Of a stretch of DNA of 20,316 nt, positions 1 to 7,829 are shown in pieces (within the stretch, counting starts at the first letter, position 1; every line of letters begins with the position of its first letter). The notes under the pieces are model-generated. The model worked only from the letters and a program-made list of their open reading frames with translations. It did no database searches and was not told the origin of the DNA. The position numbers were made by a program, and so were the translations under genes. Source of the DNA: a virus. The DNA lies in the IMG/VR virus record IMGVR_UViG_3300010413_000214, positions 1 to 20,316 of that record; one strand, written 5' to 3'.

Positions 1-2
1 CG

Positions 3-311
3 CACCGCGTGCGCGAGCTCGAGGGACTGGGCCTGATCCGCCGCGAGGGTCGGCGCGTGCTCGTGTCTCCTCCGCGCGCCTGGCTGACGCTGGCGATCGG
101 CAAGGCCCGCAGGCGCTCGAGGTCGCGGCAGTTGGCGAGCGTGCGAGCGGCTGAGAACCGGCGAGAGACTCCGCCGATCGTGGACAACCTGATCGAGCCG
201 GAGTGGTTCAAGGCCGTTCACCCGCTCGGCCTCCCTGCGCCTGCGATGCAGCGGGTGGAATACGTCCCGATCGATCCGGTTGAGTGGTGGACAGCAACGG
301 GTCCACCATGA
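3..311 (+). CDS. Winged-helix-like DNA-binding protein, C-terminal part (5' end outside window)
   Basis: The frame is open to the left edge, so the true start lies outside the window; the GTG at 9 is only the first possible start inside it. The first ~20 residues (RELEGLGLIRREGRRVLV) look like the recognition helix and wing of a winged-helix domain, as in MarR-like or phage replication/regulatory proteins. A basic stretch (KARRRSRSR, about residues 32-40 counted from position 9) follows, then an acidic and proline-containing tail. The stop overlaps the next start as ATGA. A DNA-binding role is inferred from the short motif only; no family is assigned. Confidence 0.55.
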   Translation, partial: HRVRELEGLGLIRREGRRVLVSPPRAWLTLAIGKARRRSRSRQLASVRAAENRRETPPIVDNLIEPEWFKAVHPLGLPAPAMQRVEYVPIDPVEWWTATGPP

Positions 312-673
312 GCAAGGTCATCACCAGCCAACGAGTGCACGTCGACATACGCGTGCGAACGGAAATCAACGAGCGGAGCCGTGCGCTCGGATCGATCAAC
401 GATCTAGAGCAGTCTGCCGATGGCGACGCGGGCTGGCTCGTGCTCGCATGCGAGAACCAGAGCGTGCTTGAGGTGCACATGCTCCCCGGGGAGTACGCGT
501 TCGAGGCCGAGCAGCGATTCCGTGCGGCGAGTGCCGAGGTCCTCCCGCGTCAGCCAGGCGCGACATGGACACCGACAGCCGTGCTGCTCGCTCACCTAGA
601 GATCGGTGCATGGGACGGGGACGGATGCCTGACCGGGCCGGTTACGCAGAGCTCCATCCTTCGCGCCCAGTGA
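308..673 (+). CDS. Hypothetical phage protein, 121 aa
   Basis: ATG at 308 overlaps the TGA of the preceding gene (ATGA), which favours it over the GTG at 284 in the same frame. The product is soluble, mixed alpha/beta in appearance, and has no membrane segment, signal peptide or recognisable catalytic motif. The central part (around EYAFEAEQRFRAASAEVL) looks helical. I do not recognise the family. Its place in a run of tightly spaced small genes before a helicase suggests an early accessory gene, which is inference. Confidence 0.6.
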   Translation: MSKVITSQRVHVDIRVRTEINERSRALGSINDLEQSADGDAGWLVLACENQSVLEVHMLPGEYAFEAEQRFRAASAEVLPRQPGATWTPTAVLLAHLEIGAWDGDGCLTGPVTQSSILRAQ

Positions 674-683
674 GACACATGCC

Positions 684-1028
684 ATGAAGCACGAATTCAA
701 AGTCGGCGACGAGGTCGCGGTCGTTAGCCGCTTCGGCATCACGCGAGGCAAGGTCTCAGGCGTGCGGCGCTACAAAGTCAGGACGAAGGTCACGCTAGAA
801 AGCGGCAGCACGTGGGCTAGCGACGGATCTCCGTGGGAAAGCGAGGTGCGGCCCCTGGATCGGATCGAGCCGATGACAGACGAACGACGTGCGATCCTGC
901 GAGACCAAGCCCGCCGACGCGCTTGCAAGTGGGCGTCGGAGAACTGGTTCTCGATGCCCGAAGACGTGCGCCAGACGATCGGCGACGCGCTGATCAACGC
1001 ACGTCGTGCAGCCAAGGAGCGGCAGTGA
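684..1028 (+). CDS. Small phage protein with SH3/KOW-like N-terminus, 114 aa
   Basis: It starts at ATG 684, eleven bases after the previous stop, and its TGA shares bases with the next ATG (TGATG at 1026-1030). The first ~50 residues (KVGDEVAVVSRFGITRGKVSGV and onward) have the alternating hydrophobic/glycine pattern of a small beta-barrel of the SH3/KOW kind, which often binds nucleic acid or protein. The second half is a basic, Arg-rich helix (ERRAILRDQARRRACKWASE). The next gene also begins with a similar barrel-like segment. Function is unknown; the fold is a guess from pattern. Confidence 0.65.
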   Translation: MKHEFKVGDEVAVVSRFGITRGKVSGVRRYKVRTKVTLESGSTWASDGSPWESEVRPLDRIEPMTDERRAILRDQARRRACKWASENWFSMPEDVRQTIGDALINARRAAKERQ

Positions 1029-1252
1029 TGGACCTGCCAGCCGCACACACGCCGAAGACCATCCGGTCGGCGTTCAAGGCAGGCGAGCGCATATTCGCGG
1101 TGCGCTCGTACCTCCCTAGCAAGATCGTGACGGTGCATGTCCTGCGGATCGACGGAGCGGCGGTCGTGGTGCAGACGCGCAACGGCGAGGCCGAGCGAAG
1201 GGCGAGCGAGTTCGTCAGCATGGGCGCAGCCAAGAAAGCCAAGCGGCGGTGA
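1028..1252 (+). CDS. Small basic phage protein, SH3-like, 74 aa
   Basis: ATG at 1028 overlaps the preceding TGA by one base, so translation is probably coupled. The segment FKAGERIFAVRSYLPSKIVT followed by VLRIDGAAVVVQTRNGEAE resembles a small beta-barrel. The C-terminus is strongly basic (KKAKRR). It may be a divergent partner or duplicate of the upstream 114-aa gene, since both open with a barrel-like segment. No function is assigned. Confidence 0.6.
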   Translation: MDLPAAHTPKTIRSAFKAGERIFAVRSYLPSKIVTVHVLRIDGAAVVVQTRNGEAERRASEFVSMGAAKKAKRR

Positions 1253-1265
1253 CAGGAGGCATGCT

Positions 1266-1490
1266 GTGATCGTGTGCAAGATGCAGGTTCCAGATGCCGT
1301 GATCGATGCCGTCGTCCAGCGAATGCGCTCCGGCCAGTTCGAGTGTGCGACGCTGATCTCGGTCGCTCGCAGCATGTGGCCAGATGTTCCGGCGTGGTGC
1401 CATGACCGACTCGCTGACCGACTGATCCAGCGCGAGTCGAAGTCGGGCCGCATTTCGAGGGTCGGCGGGCGCGTCTGGGAGCCAGGCTAG
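1266..1490 (+). CDS. Hypothetical phage protein, 74 aa, GTG start
   Basis: A clear Shine-Dalgarno sequence AGGAGG (1254-1259) sits six bases before GTG 1266, which decides the start; the ATG at 1261 reads into a stop after two codons. The product looks like a short helical bundle with possible helix-turn-helix character (DAVIDAVVQRMRSGQFECAT, then a tryptophan-containing helix), ending in a basic tail. Family unknown. Confidence 0.6.
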   Translation: MIVCKMQVPDAVIDAVVQRMRSGQFECATLISVARSMWPDVPAWCHDRLADRLIQRESKSGRISRVGGRVWEPG

Positions 1491-1498
1491 CGGCGGCC

Positions 1499-1588
1499 AT
1501 GGAATTCGAACGCATGGACTGGCTCCCCGAACGCGGCGCTCGCCGTTCTATCGACGCGCTTGCCGAATGCCAAGGGGCAGCCACGTGA
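1499..1588 (+). CDS. Possible 29-aa leader peptide before the helicase
   Basis: ATG 1499 opens a 29-codon frame (MEFERMDWLPERGARR at the start) whose TGA (1586-1588) overlaps the GTG of the helicase gene as GTGA, the same coupling used across this window. There is no strong ribosome site before it. It fills the gap between the previous gene and the helicase, which supports a real but tiny gene or a coupling leader. It may equally be chance. Confidence 0.35.
   Translation: MEFERMDWLPERGARRSIDALAECQGAAT
1573..1577 (+). promoter_or_regulatory. Ribosome binding site for the helicase GTG start
   Basis: AGGGG lies seven bases before GTG 1585, favouring that start over the in-frame ATG at 1567, which would lie upstream of and overlap this site. 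The GTG also makes a GTGA overlap with the small upstream frame. Confidence 0.5.
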
Positions 1589-3729
1589 CGCAGGGCCAAG
1601 CCGGGCGAGAGTTGGAAGCGATCGACGGCGTGGTCGAGCGTGTTCGATTCCACAACGCCGCGTCGGGGTTCACAGTGCTGATCGCCACGGTCAACGGAGA
1701 GACGCAGACGCTGCAAGGTGAGCTCGCCACGCACGTCGAGAAGGGCGCTCGGTTCTCCGCTATCGGCCAGTGGTACGATGATCGAAAATACGGCCGGCAG
1801 TTTCGATTTGCTAGCCTCGAGGTCGAGCCGCCGTCCGGCAACGACGAGGTGATCGCTCGGCTCAAAACGTACCCCGGCATCGGGCAGGCGACGGCCGAGC
1901 GGATCGTCGAGCAACTCGGCGATCGAACATGGGAGACGCTCGACACCAACCCTGGGACCCTGCGGCACATCCCGGGGATCGGCCCGAAGGCGCTCGCCAA
2001 GATCAAGGAGCACCACGCAAGGCAAGGCGGACCGCTTGGGAAAGTGCGGACGCGGCTGATCACAGTCGGCGCGCCGCAGAGCCTGGCCAGGCACATCTAC
2101 GACGCCTATGGAGACAGGGCCCTCGAGATGCTCGACGACTACCCCTACCGCGTCGCGGCGAAGGTCGAGAGGTTCGGGTTCAGGCTGGCGGAGCGGTTCG
2201 CCCGATCGACGGGGCTCGATCCAGAGAACGCTGATCGAGTCGAGGCCGGCGTGGTCCATGCGTTGCGCGTGCGCCGAGTCGCGGGCCACTGCTGCATGCC
2301 TGCTCGAGATCTGACGCGCGAGTCCATGGGCCTGCTCAGCGTCAGCGAGCGCGCTGTCGACGACGCGGTCGAGAGGCTGCTCGACCATGGATCGATCCGC
2401 TACCAGCACGAGATGGTTTTCCTCGCAGGGACAGCGGTGATCGAGGGGCGAGTGGCCCAGGCGATCCTCTCGCTGACGCGCCCGGTCCGAGCGGTGCTCG
2501 ACGCCAGCCGGGTGCCGTCTCACCTGAGCGAAGGCCAGCGCGAGGCGGTCGAAGCCGTGGCCGCGAGCGGGGTCACGATCCTGACGGGCGGCCCAGGCAC
2601 CGGCAAGAGCACGGTGGTCGGCGCGGTGATCGAGATGGCCGAGCGTGCAGGCATCCGCGTCACGCTGTGCGCTCCGACGGGACGCGCGGCGAAGCGGATC
2701 ACGGAAGCAACGGGCCGCGAAGCAAGCACGATCCACCGACTGCTGCGGCCGATCGCTGGATCGCTGGAGTTCTACCACGGGCGCGCCAACCCGCTGCCGG
2801 TCAGCCTCGTGGTCGTAGACGAGGTCTCCATGCTCGATCTGGAGTTGGCTGACTCGCTGCTCGGCGCACTCACGGCAGATCACCGGCTGCTGCTGGTAGG
2901 CGACGCCGATCAGTTGCCGTCGATCGGCCACGGCAACCTGCTCACAGACTTGATCGACGCGGCCGAGGACGGGGCCAACATCGCGCTGGTGCGGCTGGAC
3001 CAGATCTTCCGGCAGGCGCAGGGCTCGACGATCATCGCGAACGCGCGACGGATCCTTGCAGGGCTCGCGCCGATCTCGGACACGCCGACCGGAGCCCTCG
3101 GGCAGTTCTACACGGTTGAGGCCGACACGCCGGAGGATGCCCAGGCGAAGATCATCAGGATGACCACGGAGCGGATCGCCAAGGCCTACGGACTCGATCC
3201 GCGAACAGACGTGCAGATCCTTTGCCCCGTGCACCGCGGCCACGCGGGCGTCGAGGCGTTCAACGGCGTACTCCAGCGGCTGTATAACAACGGCACGCGG
3301 ACCAGCTTTTGGGGAGCGAAGGATCGTCGGTTCTGCGTCGCCGATCGGGTCATGCAGATCCGCAACGACTACGAGCGCAACGTGTTCAACGGCGACATCG
3401 GGACCGTGAGCAAGATCGACGGCGACGACATGATCGTGGACTTCGACGGCGCGCCGAAGAGTTACAAGCGCTTTGACCTCGGCCTACTCCAACTCGCCTA
3501 CGCGATGACGATCCACAAGAGCCAGGGCGGCGAGTTCCCGGCGGTGCTGATCCCCGTGCTGCGCACGTCGTGGACGCTAGACCGGCAGTTGCTCTACACG
3601 GCCGTGACACGGGCACGCGATCTCTGTATCTTGACCGGGCACGTGGATGCGATCCAGCGTGCCGCGGAGACACTCCAACCGAGGCGCTGGACCCGACTGA
3701 CTCAGCGCATACTGACAAGCGACGGATGA
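1585..3729 (+). CDS. recD2: RecD2-type ATP-dependent DNA helicase (SF1B), 714 aa
   Basis: The product fits RecD2, a 5'-3' superfamily 1B helicase acting without RecB/RecC; about 714 residues is usual for that family. Visible in order: an OB-like N-terminal segment (~10-80, VVERVRFHNAASGFTVL), two helix-hairpin-helix motifs (~85-150, YPGIGQATAERI and IPGIGPKALAKI), Walker A GGPGTGKST (335-343, Lys341), Walker B VVVDE (Asp412-Glu413), helicase motif AMTIHKSQGGEFP (~640-652), and a C-terminal LLYTAVTRARD motif with the conserved arginines. All ATPase motifs look intact. It stands at the head of the DNA-processing block and is followed four bases later by the metallopeptidase-like gene. It probably helps replication, recombination or end protection of phage DNA; the exact role is inferred. 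Confidence 0.93.
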   Translation: MTQGQAGRELEAIDGVVERVRFHNAASGFTVLIATVNGETQTLQGELATHVEKGARFSAIGQWYDDRKYGRQFRFASLEVEPPSGNDEVIARLKTYPGIGQATAERIVEQLGDRTWETLDTNPGTLRHIPGIGPKALAKIKEHHARQGGPLGKVRTRLITVGAPQSLARHIYDAYGDRALEMLDDYPYRVAAKVERFGFRLAERFARSTGLDPENADRVEAGVVHALRVRRVAGHCCMPARDLTRESMGLLSVSERAVDDAVERLLDHGSIRYQHEMVFLAGTAVIEGRVAQAILSLTRPVRAVLDASRVPSHLSEGQREAVEAVAASGVTILTGGPGTGKSTVVGAVIEMAERAGIRVTLCAPTGRAAKRITEATGREASTIHRLLRPIAGSLEFYHGRANPLPVSLVVVDEVSMLDLELADSLLGALTADHRLLLVGDADQLPSIGHGNLLTDLIDAAEDGANIALVRLDQIFRQAQGSTIIANARRILAGLAPISDTPTGALGQFYTVEADTPEDAQAKIIRMTTERIAKAYGLDPRTDVQILCPVHRGHAGVEAFNGVLQRLYNNGTRTSFWGAKDRRFCVADRVMQIRNDYERNVFNGDIGTVSKIDGDDMIVDFDGAPKSYKRFDLGLLQLAYAMTIHKSQGGEFPAVLIPVLRTSWTLDRQLLYTAVTRARDLCILTGHVDAIQRAAETLQPRRWTRLTQRILTSDG

Positions 3730-3733
3730 CACC

Positions 3734-4759
3734 ATGGCGCGAACATACCTAGACACCACAACGGTCAGCCAGCACGAAGCGCTGAACAGCGCTCGGATCC
3801 TGGACGCTCACTTCACCCGACTTCAGGGCGTGCGAATCAAGCTTTTGTGCAAGAAGGCCGTCGTCGACGAAGACGACGATCCGATCTGCGACGCGCTCAC
3901 GTACCGCTCCCGGCCGATCATCACGGCCGTGTCGATCACGAAGGCCGAAGAGCGGTACTCGGAGGATGGAGAGGTCGAGCAGCCCGATGCTCGGGTGATC
4001 GTCAACGGAGATCTGTGGGGGACTCTCGTCACAGACGAGCAGGTCGCCGCGATGGATCAGGCGCTGACTCAGATCGAGGTGGTCACGGACAAAAAAGGCC
4101 ACCGCAAACTCGACGACGCAGGCCGGCCGAAGTTGCGCAAGCGCCGATATGATTACGAGGTGTTCGGCTTCGCCGAGGTGGCCGAGCGCCACGGCCGAGC
4201 GAGCCTCGAGGTCCAGGAGGCCAGGCGGCTGTTCAACGACTTCGGCCAGGGCATGCTGTTCGCAAGCGATGGCGAGGACGGGGACGGCGAGAACGTGGTC
4301 GCCATCGTGCGGCCGCGCGCAGCACCGCTGAAACGCGCCAAGCCACACAGGCGCGGCAAGATCAGCGTCAAGGAGTTGGTCGAACGGATCGCCGCCTGCA
4401 TGCCCGCGACGGTGCTCGGCCTGACTGCGCTGGAGCACGCGTCGAGTCCAAGGCCCGGCGTAGCGACGGCACTCAGGGATCGTGCGTACGCGCTGCGGAT
4501 TCTCCCCGACTACGATCTCGTCCTGCAAGGCAACACGCCGAAGATCAAGCCCGACACCGCGGCGGCCGTGCTGGCCACGACTCCGATCCGGCAAGTAGAC
4601 CAGCCCGGCCAGCTCGTGGCGGAGTGCTGCGATCCAACGGTGCTCGCCTGGCCGCTCGCGGAGGAGCGCGCTCTCGGAGACGACGGGCGCGCGGACTTGA
4701 TCGAGTTGCTCAGCGACCGTGCTGCTGCCCTGGGAGAACAGGCCGCGTGCGTGCACTGA
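3734..4759 (+). CDS. Degenerate phage metallopeptidase-like protein lacking HExxH, 341 aa
   Basis: Residues ~30-185 resemble the putative phage metallopeptidase family (PhageMetallopep, as I recall it): a DLWGTLVTDEQ segment, then the helix that normally carries HExxH, then a DDAGRPKLRKRRYDYEVFGF segment and AERHGRASLEVQEARRLFNDFG. In family members the helix reads roughly ALxDHELxH; here it reads AMDQALTQIE, with Gln109, Ala110 and Gln113 at the two His and the Glu. Zinc binding and catalysis should be lost. The remaining ~150 residues form an extra C-terminal region with a basic linker (PLKRAKPHRRGK), which I do not recognise. It is probably a pseudo-enzyme that kept a binding role. The substitutions are seen; the family identity is from memory. 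Confidence 0.7.
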   Translation: MARTYLDTTTVSQHEALNSARILDAHFTRLQGVRIKLLCKKAVVDEDDDPICDALTYRSRPIITAVSITKAEERYSEDGEVEQPDARVIVNGDLWGTLVTDEQVAAMDQALTQIEVVTDKKGHRKLDDAGRPKLRKRRYDYEVFGFAEVAERHGRASLEVQEARRLFNDFGQGMLFASDGEDGDGENVVAIVRPRAAPLKRAKPHRRGKISVKELVERIAACMPATVLGLTALEHASSPRPGVATALRDRAYALRILPDYDLVLQGNTPKIKPDTAAAVLATTPIRQVDQPGQLVAECCDPTVLAWPLAEERALGDDGRADLIELLSDRAAALGEQAACVH

Positions 4760-5193
4760 GCAGCGAAGCGGCGTGCCCAGGATGCCGCGCCCCGCTGACT
4801 TGCGGAACGATCGAGTTCGGCGTCGCCGATGGCCTGACAGACCGCGACATCGCAGAGGCGATCGCGGCGCTCTGCCCATCGATGCCCGCTGACGAGGCCA
4901 TCGCGTCGGTGCGCTCGATCGCGTCCAACCTTGCGGTGCCAACGAAGCGCGCGCGGCAAGAGGCTGAGCGGCTGGGGATCGACTTCAGCACGGACGCGGC
5001 GCGAGCGGCCGGAGGCATCGCAAGGTATCTACGGGGGCTGTCCGAGGCGGGCACCTTGAACGAGGCGCGGATGTTCGACAGCCGCGAGGCCCGAGCGGGC
5101 GCGTCGATCCTTGGTAGCGACATCGATGTCCGAGTGAGTCAGCCGGTCGAACGCGACGGCGTGATGGTTCGGGCCTGGCGTCGACATGGGTGA
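4747..5193 (+). CDS. Hypothetical protein with CxxC motif, 148 aa, GTG start
   Basis: GTG 4747 lies inside the end of the preceding gene (13-base overlap) with GGGAG (4732-4736) ten bases upstream. The N-terminus has CPGCRAPLTC, a CxxC plus one further Cys that could form half a zinc ribbon. Next comes a helical segment (LTDRDIAEAIAALCP, then ADEAIASVRSIASNL) reminiscent of helix-turn-helix proteins, and a helical C-terminal part. It overlaps the methyltransferase start by 8 bases, so the two are probably co-translated. A DNA-binding adaptor is possible but unproven. Confidence 0.6.
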   Translation: MRALSSEAACPGCRAPLTCGTIEFGVADGLTDRDIAEAIAALCPSMPADEAIASVRSIASNLAVPTKRARQEAERLGIDFSTDAARAAGGIARYLRGLSEAGTLNEARMFDSREARAGASILGSDIDVRVSQPVERDGVMVRAWRRHG

Positions 5194-6640
5194 ACTGATC
5201 GCACTCCCCGCAAGCGTCGACGCGCCGGTGCTGCTGCACGGCGACTGCCTCGACATGCTCGCGCGGCTGCCCGATGCGAGCGTCCACGTCGCGGTCACGG
5301 ATCCTCCGGCCGGGATCGGCTTCATGCACGCTGCGAAGGCCGGACGCACCTGGGATTCGTTCACCGGCTACCAGCCACGGACCGCCCGGGGCCGCGAGGT
5401 GGCGGCGCGCCACGGCGACGACCCGCTTATCGCCGAGGCCGCAAACGCGCTGCTCGGGTTCTCGCTGTCCGGCGCAACCGAGGATCTACCGGCGCGAGAG
5501 ACAGCGGCCTGGCTCGCCGAGGCCCTGCGCGATCGCTACACGTCCCCGCTCGCACGCCTGCCGGCGTGGGCCGTGGGCTTCGTGGCCTTCATGACCGACG
5601 TGTGGACCGAGGTTGACCGCGTGCTGAAACCTGGCGGCTGGATCTGCGCGTGGGCCCTGCCGAAGACGTCCGACCTCGCCGGGCTGGCCGGGCGCGCCGT
5701 GGGGTGGGAAGTCCACGACTCGCTGCTGCACCTGTTCGGTGGCGGGATGCCGAAGGGGGACAACATCAGCAAGCGGCTGGACAAGATGGCCGGGGCCGAG
5801 CGCGAGGTGGTGGGCACCAAGATCGGGCTACCCGGCTATAGCCTCGCACCGTCTAAGGGCTCGACGGTTTACGGCGGCGGCACAGGAGGGAGCGGCGACC
5901 CGTCGCGCGAGTGTGAGATCACCGCCCCGGCCACCGAGTCCGCCCAGCGCTGGGATGGATGGAACACGCAGCTCGCCCCCGGCTACGAGCAGTGGCTGCT
6001 GTTCCGCAAGCCCACCCGGCTCACCTACGCCGCCAACGCGATCGAGCACTGCACCGGGGTCCTGCACGTGGACGCGTGCCGCATCCCGCGGGGCGAGTCG
6101 CTGTCTAGGCCGCACGGCGCGACCGCGTTCGGGGTCATGAACGATGACGCTTGGACCGCGAACCCGAACAGTCGAACCGAAGCTGAACCGGCCGGCTCAT
6201 GGCCTCGCAACGTCGTAATCACCTGCGGCGGCGAGGAGTGCCCGGCCGAGGCGCTCGACAGGCAGAAAAGCGCGCGAGCGACAAAGCGCAACGACGCAAC
6301 CGCGTTTTCATCGGGGACAATATCGGACGAAAACCCGACCAGGTACAGCCCTAGTTACGAGGGTGAGGTCGGCGGGGCCTCGCGGTTCTTCACCCGCTTC
6401 GAGGACACGCGACCGTTCGACGACCGCGTGCGCTACCAGGCCAAGGCCAGCGACCGCGGGGCCGGGCTGCGCACGGACATCGTCAACGCCCACCCCACCC
6501 ACAAGCATGTCGACCTGATGCGCTGGCTTGTGCGCCTGATCGCCGCGACGGCCGAGACCACCGGCGGCGAGGCGGCGATCGTGCTGGACCCGTTCATGGG
6601 CAGGGGCTCAGTTGGCCCTGCTGTGAGGGCCTGGGAATAG
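5186..6640 (+). CDS. Phage DNA methyltransferase (beta-class N6A/N4C type), 484 aa, abrupt C-terminus
   Basis: This is an AdoMet-dependent DNA methyltransferase of the beta arrangement: catalytic motif IV first (TDPPAGIGF, 38-46), AdoMet-binding motif last (LDPFMGRGSVG, 467-477). DPPA in place of DPPY/F is, as I recall, typical of a phage subfamily with the DPPAGI-x-FM-x-x-WD pattern; here a TWDSF follows. The middle (~90-430) contains an LKPGGWICAWALPKTSD strand-turn, a GWNTQLAPGYEQWLLFRKP segment and a THKHVDLMRWLVRLI helix before the AdoMet motif. The protein ends only seven residues after that motif, whereas relatives continue by some tens of residues, so the end may be frameshifted. Target base and site cannot be told. 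Likely role: protection of phage DNA from restriction. Confidence 0.85.
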   Translation: MGELIALPASVDAPVLLHGDCLDMLARLPDASVHVAVTDPPAGIGFMHAAKAGRTWDSFTGYQPRTARGREVAARHGDDPLIAEAANALLGFSLSGATEDLPARETAAWLAEALRDRYTSPLARLPAWAVGFVAFMTDVWTEVDRVLKPGGWICAWALPKTSDLAGLAGRAVGWEVHDSLLHLFGGGMPKGDNISKRLDKMAGAEREVVGTKIGLPGYSLAPSKGSTVYGGGTGGSGDPSRECEITAPATESAQRWDGWNTQLAPGYEQWLLFRKPTRLTYAANAIEHCTGVLHVDACRIPRGESLSRPHGATAFGVMNDDAWTANPNSRTEAEPAGSWPRNVVITCGGEECPAEALDRQKSARATKRNDATAFSSGTISDENPTRYSPSYEGEVGGASRFFTRFEDTRPFDDRVRYQAKASDRGAGLRTDIVNAHPTHKHVDLMRWLVRLIAATAETTGGEAAIVLDPFMGRGSVGPAVRAWE

Positions 6641-6660
6641 GCGCGCCGCCCGTGGGTTGA
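6620..6660 (+). other. Candidate frameshift at the methyltransferase 3' end
   Basis: In the annotated frame the protein ends GPAVRAWE and stops at TAG 6638-6640. Re-reading from 6622 after a -1 shift gives CEGLGIGAPPVG and stops at TGA 6658-6660; Cys-Glu-x-Leu-Gly resembles the A-C-x-x-L-G that often follows the GxGxxG motif in such enzymes. The TAG is also in frame with the next gene (ATG 6668), with no other stop between. A sequencing error, a true truncation and programmed frameshifting are all possible. Confidence 0.3.
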
Positions 6661-6667
6661 GCCTGGC

Positions 6668-6982
6668 ATGACGGACACAAACCACGCCGCCGATCCGGGC
6701 CAGGCCGCACCGCATGAGCCGGTCGAGCCCGGCACCAACCGCCGACACACATGGGCTCAGTTCACCGAGGCCGGTATGCTGTGGTGGACAAATCGGATCT
6801 TGCACATGTTCGGGTGGGTCATCGTGCTGGAGAAGTCCGACGACGGCCAGACGCTCGCCGCCCACCCGGCCCGGACCGAGTGGCGAGGGTTCCCGCGCGA
6901 CCGCGAGGAGATCGGTTACACCCGCGTCGCCGCGTGGATGGAGAAGGCCGCGCGGTCGATCCGAGAGGAGACCGAGCGATGA
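6668..6982 (+). CDS. Small conserved phage protein, 104 aa
   Basis: After a Pro/Glu-rich start, the core HTWAQFTEAGMLWWTNRIL then HMFGWVIVLE and ARTEWRGFP resembles a small protein often found among phage accessory genes; I know no function for it. The FGWVIVLE strand and FTEAGMLWW helix are amphipathic rather than membrane-spanning. It lies 27 bases after the methyltransferase stop, in the same frame, and shares four bases (ATGA) with the following gene. Confidence 0.65.
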   Translation: MTDTNHAADPGQAAPHEPVEPGTNRRHTWAQFTEAGMLWWTNRILHMFGWVIVLEKSDDGQTLAAHPARTEWRGFPRDREEIGYTRVAAWMEKAARSIREETER

Positions 6983-7563
6983 AGATCCACCGCTTCTGGA
7001 TCGGGGCTGGCGAGCGGATCAGCCGGACGGGCGAGCGCTACGGCCAGGCGCTTTTCAATCACCTGGAGTCGGTGCGGCCTGACCTCGCCGAGCGCGTCCG
7101 CGGGACGGATGCGGATCCGTTCCGCTGCTTCGATGCGGGCTCGGACCAGATCGGGCGCTTCGCGGAATTCGTCGAGCGCGAGTGGTCGCGCAAACCAGCG
7201 AAGCGACGCGGGTTCCAGCAAGGTAAAACCTACTGGGGTTACAGCGTCGACGGCCCTGATGGTCAGTACTTCGGTGCGTTCGGGTCGCGAGATGCAGCGA
7301 TCAGCGAGGCCAGGTGCGAGCGTATCTCCGGCACCTTCTGGGTGTGCAGCGGGACACCGATCGTGGTCGGCGTCGACGACTCGGACGTGATCGAACGACT
7401 GCACGACTACGCGCACGACGAGGCAGGGCCGCACGCCGAGGAACCGATCATCGTCCACGGTGACGACGGGGAGCTCCAGCGCTTCCTCGATGACTGGTGC
7501 ACTCGACACGTGGAGATCAACGCCTGGAAGGCCAACGCCGAGCCAGAGGAGATCACGGGATGA
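6979..7563 (+). CDS. Two-part small phage protein, 194 aa
   Basis: ATG 6979 overlaps the preceding stop (ATGA), with GAGGAG about eight bases upstream. Two blocks are visible: residues ~14-48 (ERYGQALFNHLESVRPDLAE and DPFRCFDA) resemble a short protein commonly seen in phage accessory regions, and residues ~78-125 (YWGYSVDGPDGQYFGAFGS with a CERISGTFWVC stretch) look like a second small unit. The C-terminal third is acidic and helical. It may be a fusion of two genes often separate elsewhere. No function is known to me. Confidence 0.65.
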   Translation: MKIHRFWIGAGERISRTGERYGQALFNHLESVRPDLAERVRGTDADPFRCFDAGSDQIGRFAEFVEREWSRKPAKRRGFQQGKTYWGYSVDGPDGQYFGAFGSRDAAISEARCERISGTFWVCSGTPIVVGVDDSDVIERLHDYAHDEAGPHAEEPIIVHGDDGELQRFLDDWCTRHVEINAWKANAEPEEITG

Positions 7564-7829
7564 TCGGCCGACTGATCCGCTGGCTCCGGGTGCGCCGTGT
7601 CCAACCGCCGGCCAGCCTCCGAGGGCTCCGATCGCTGCTCACAGACGCCCGACGCAACCGCGTGCAGCGAGTCGCCGAACGCGAGGGACTCGGACCGGGC
7701 GAACTCGACGACGCGCTGACCGTGCTCGCTCAGGAGCACCCGCTGACGGCTGTCGAGGCGCTCGACCTCGTCGACCACCGGGGGCTAGAGCAGACCACAG
7801 CAGACCTCGAGGGTCTTCGCCGTGGCTGA
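7560..7829 (+). CDS. Hypothetical basic helical protein, 89 aa
   Basis: ATG 7560 overlaps the previous TGA (ATGA); AGAGGAG (7545-7551) is eight bases upstream. The N-terminus (MIGRLIRWLRVRRVQP) is strongly basic and amphipathic, followed by predicted helices (LRGLRSLLTDARRNRVQRVA and ELDDALTVLAQEHPLTAVEA) with the feel of a small DNA-binding or terminase-small-like helical protein. No small terminase is otherwise evident in the window, but the gene is ~3 kb from the large terminase, so that identity is only a possibility. Confidence 0.6.
   Translation: MIGRLIRWLRVRRVQPPASLRGLRSLLTDARRNRVQRVAEREGLGPGELDDALTVLAQEHPLTAVEALDLVDHRGLEQTTADLEGLRRG

Noticed and set aside
994-3243. A 749-codon open frame on the minus strand
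   Set aside because: It lies antisense to the RecD2 gene, whose motifs are clear, and its translation is Arg/Asp/His-rich without domains. This is a typical high-GC shadow frame.
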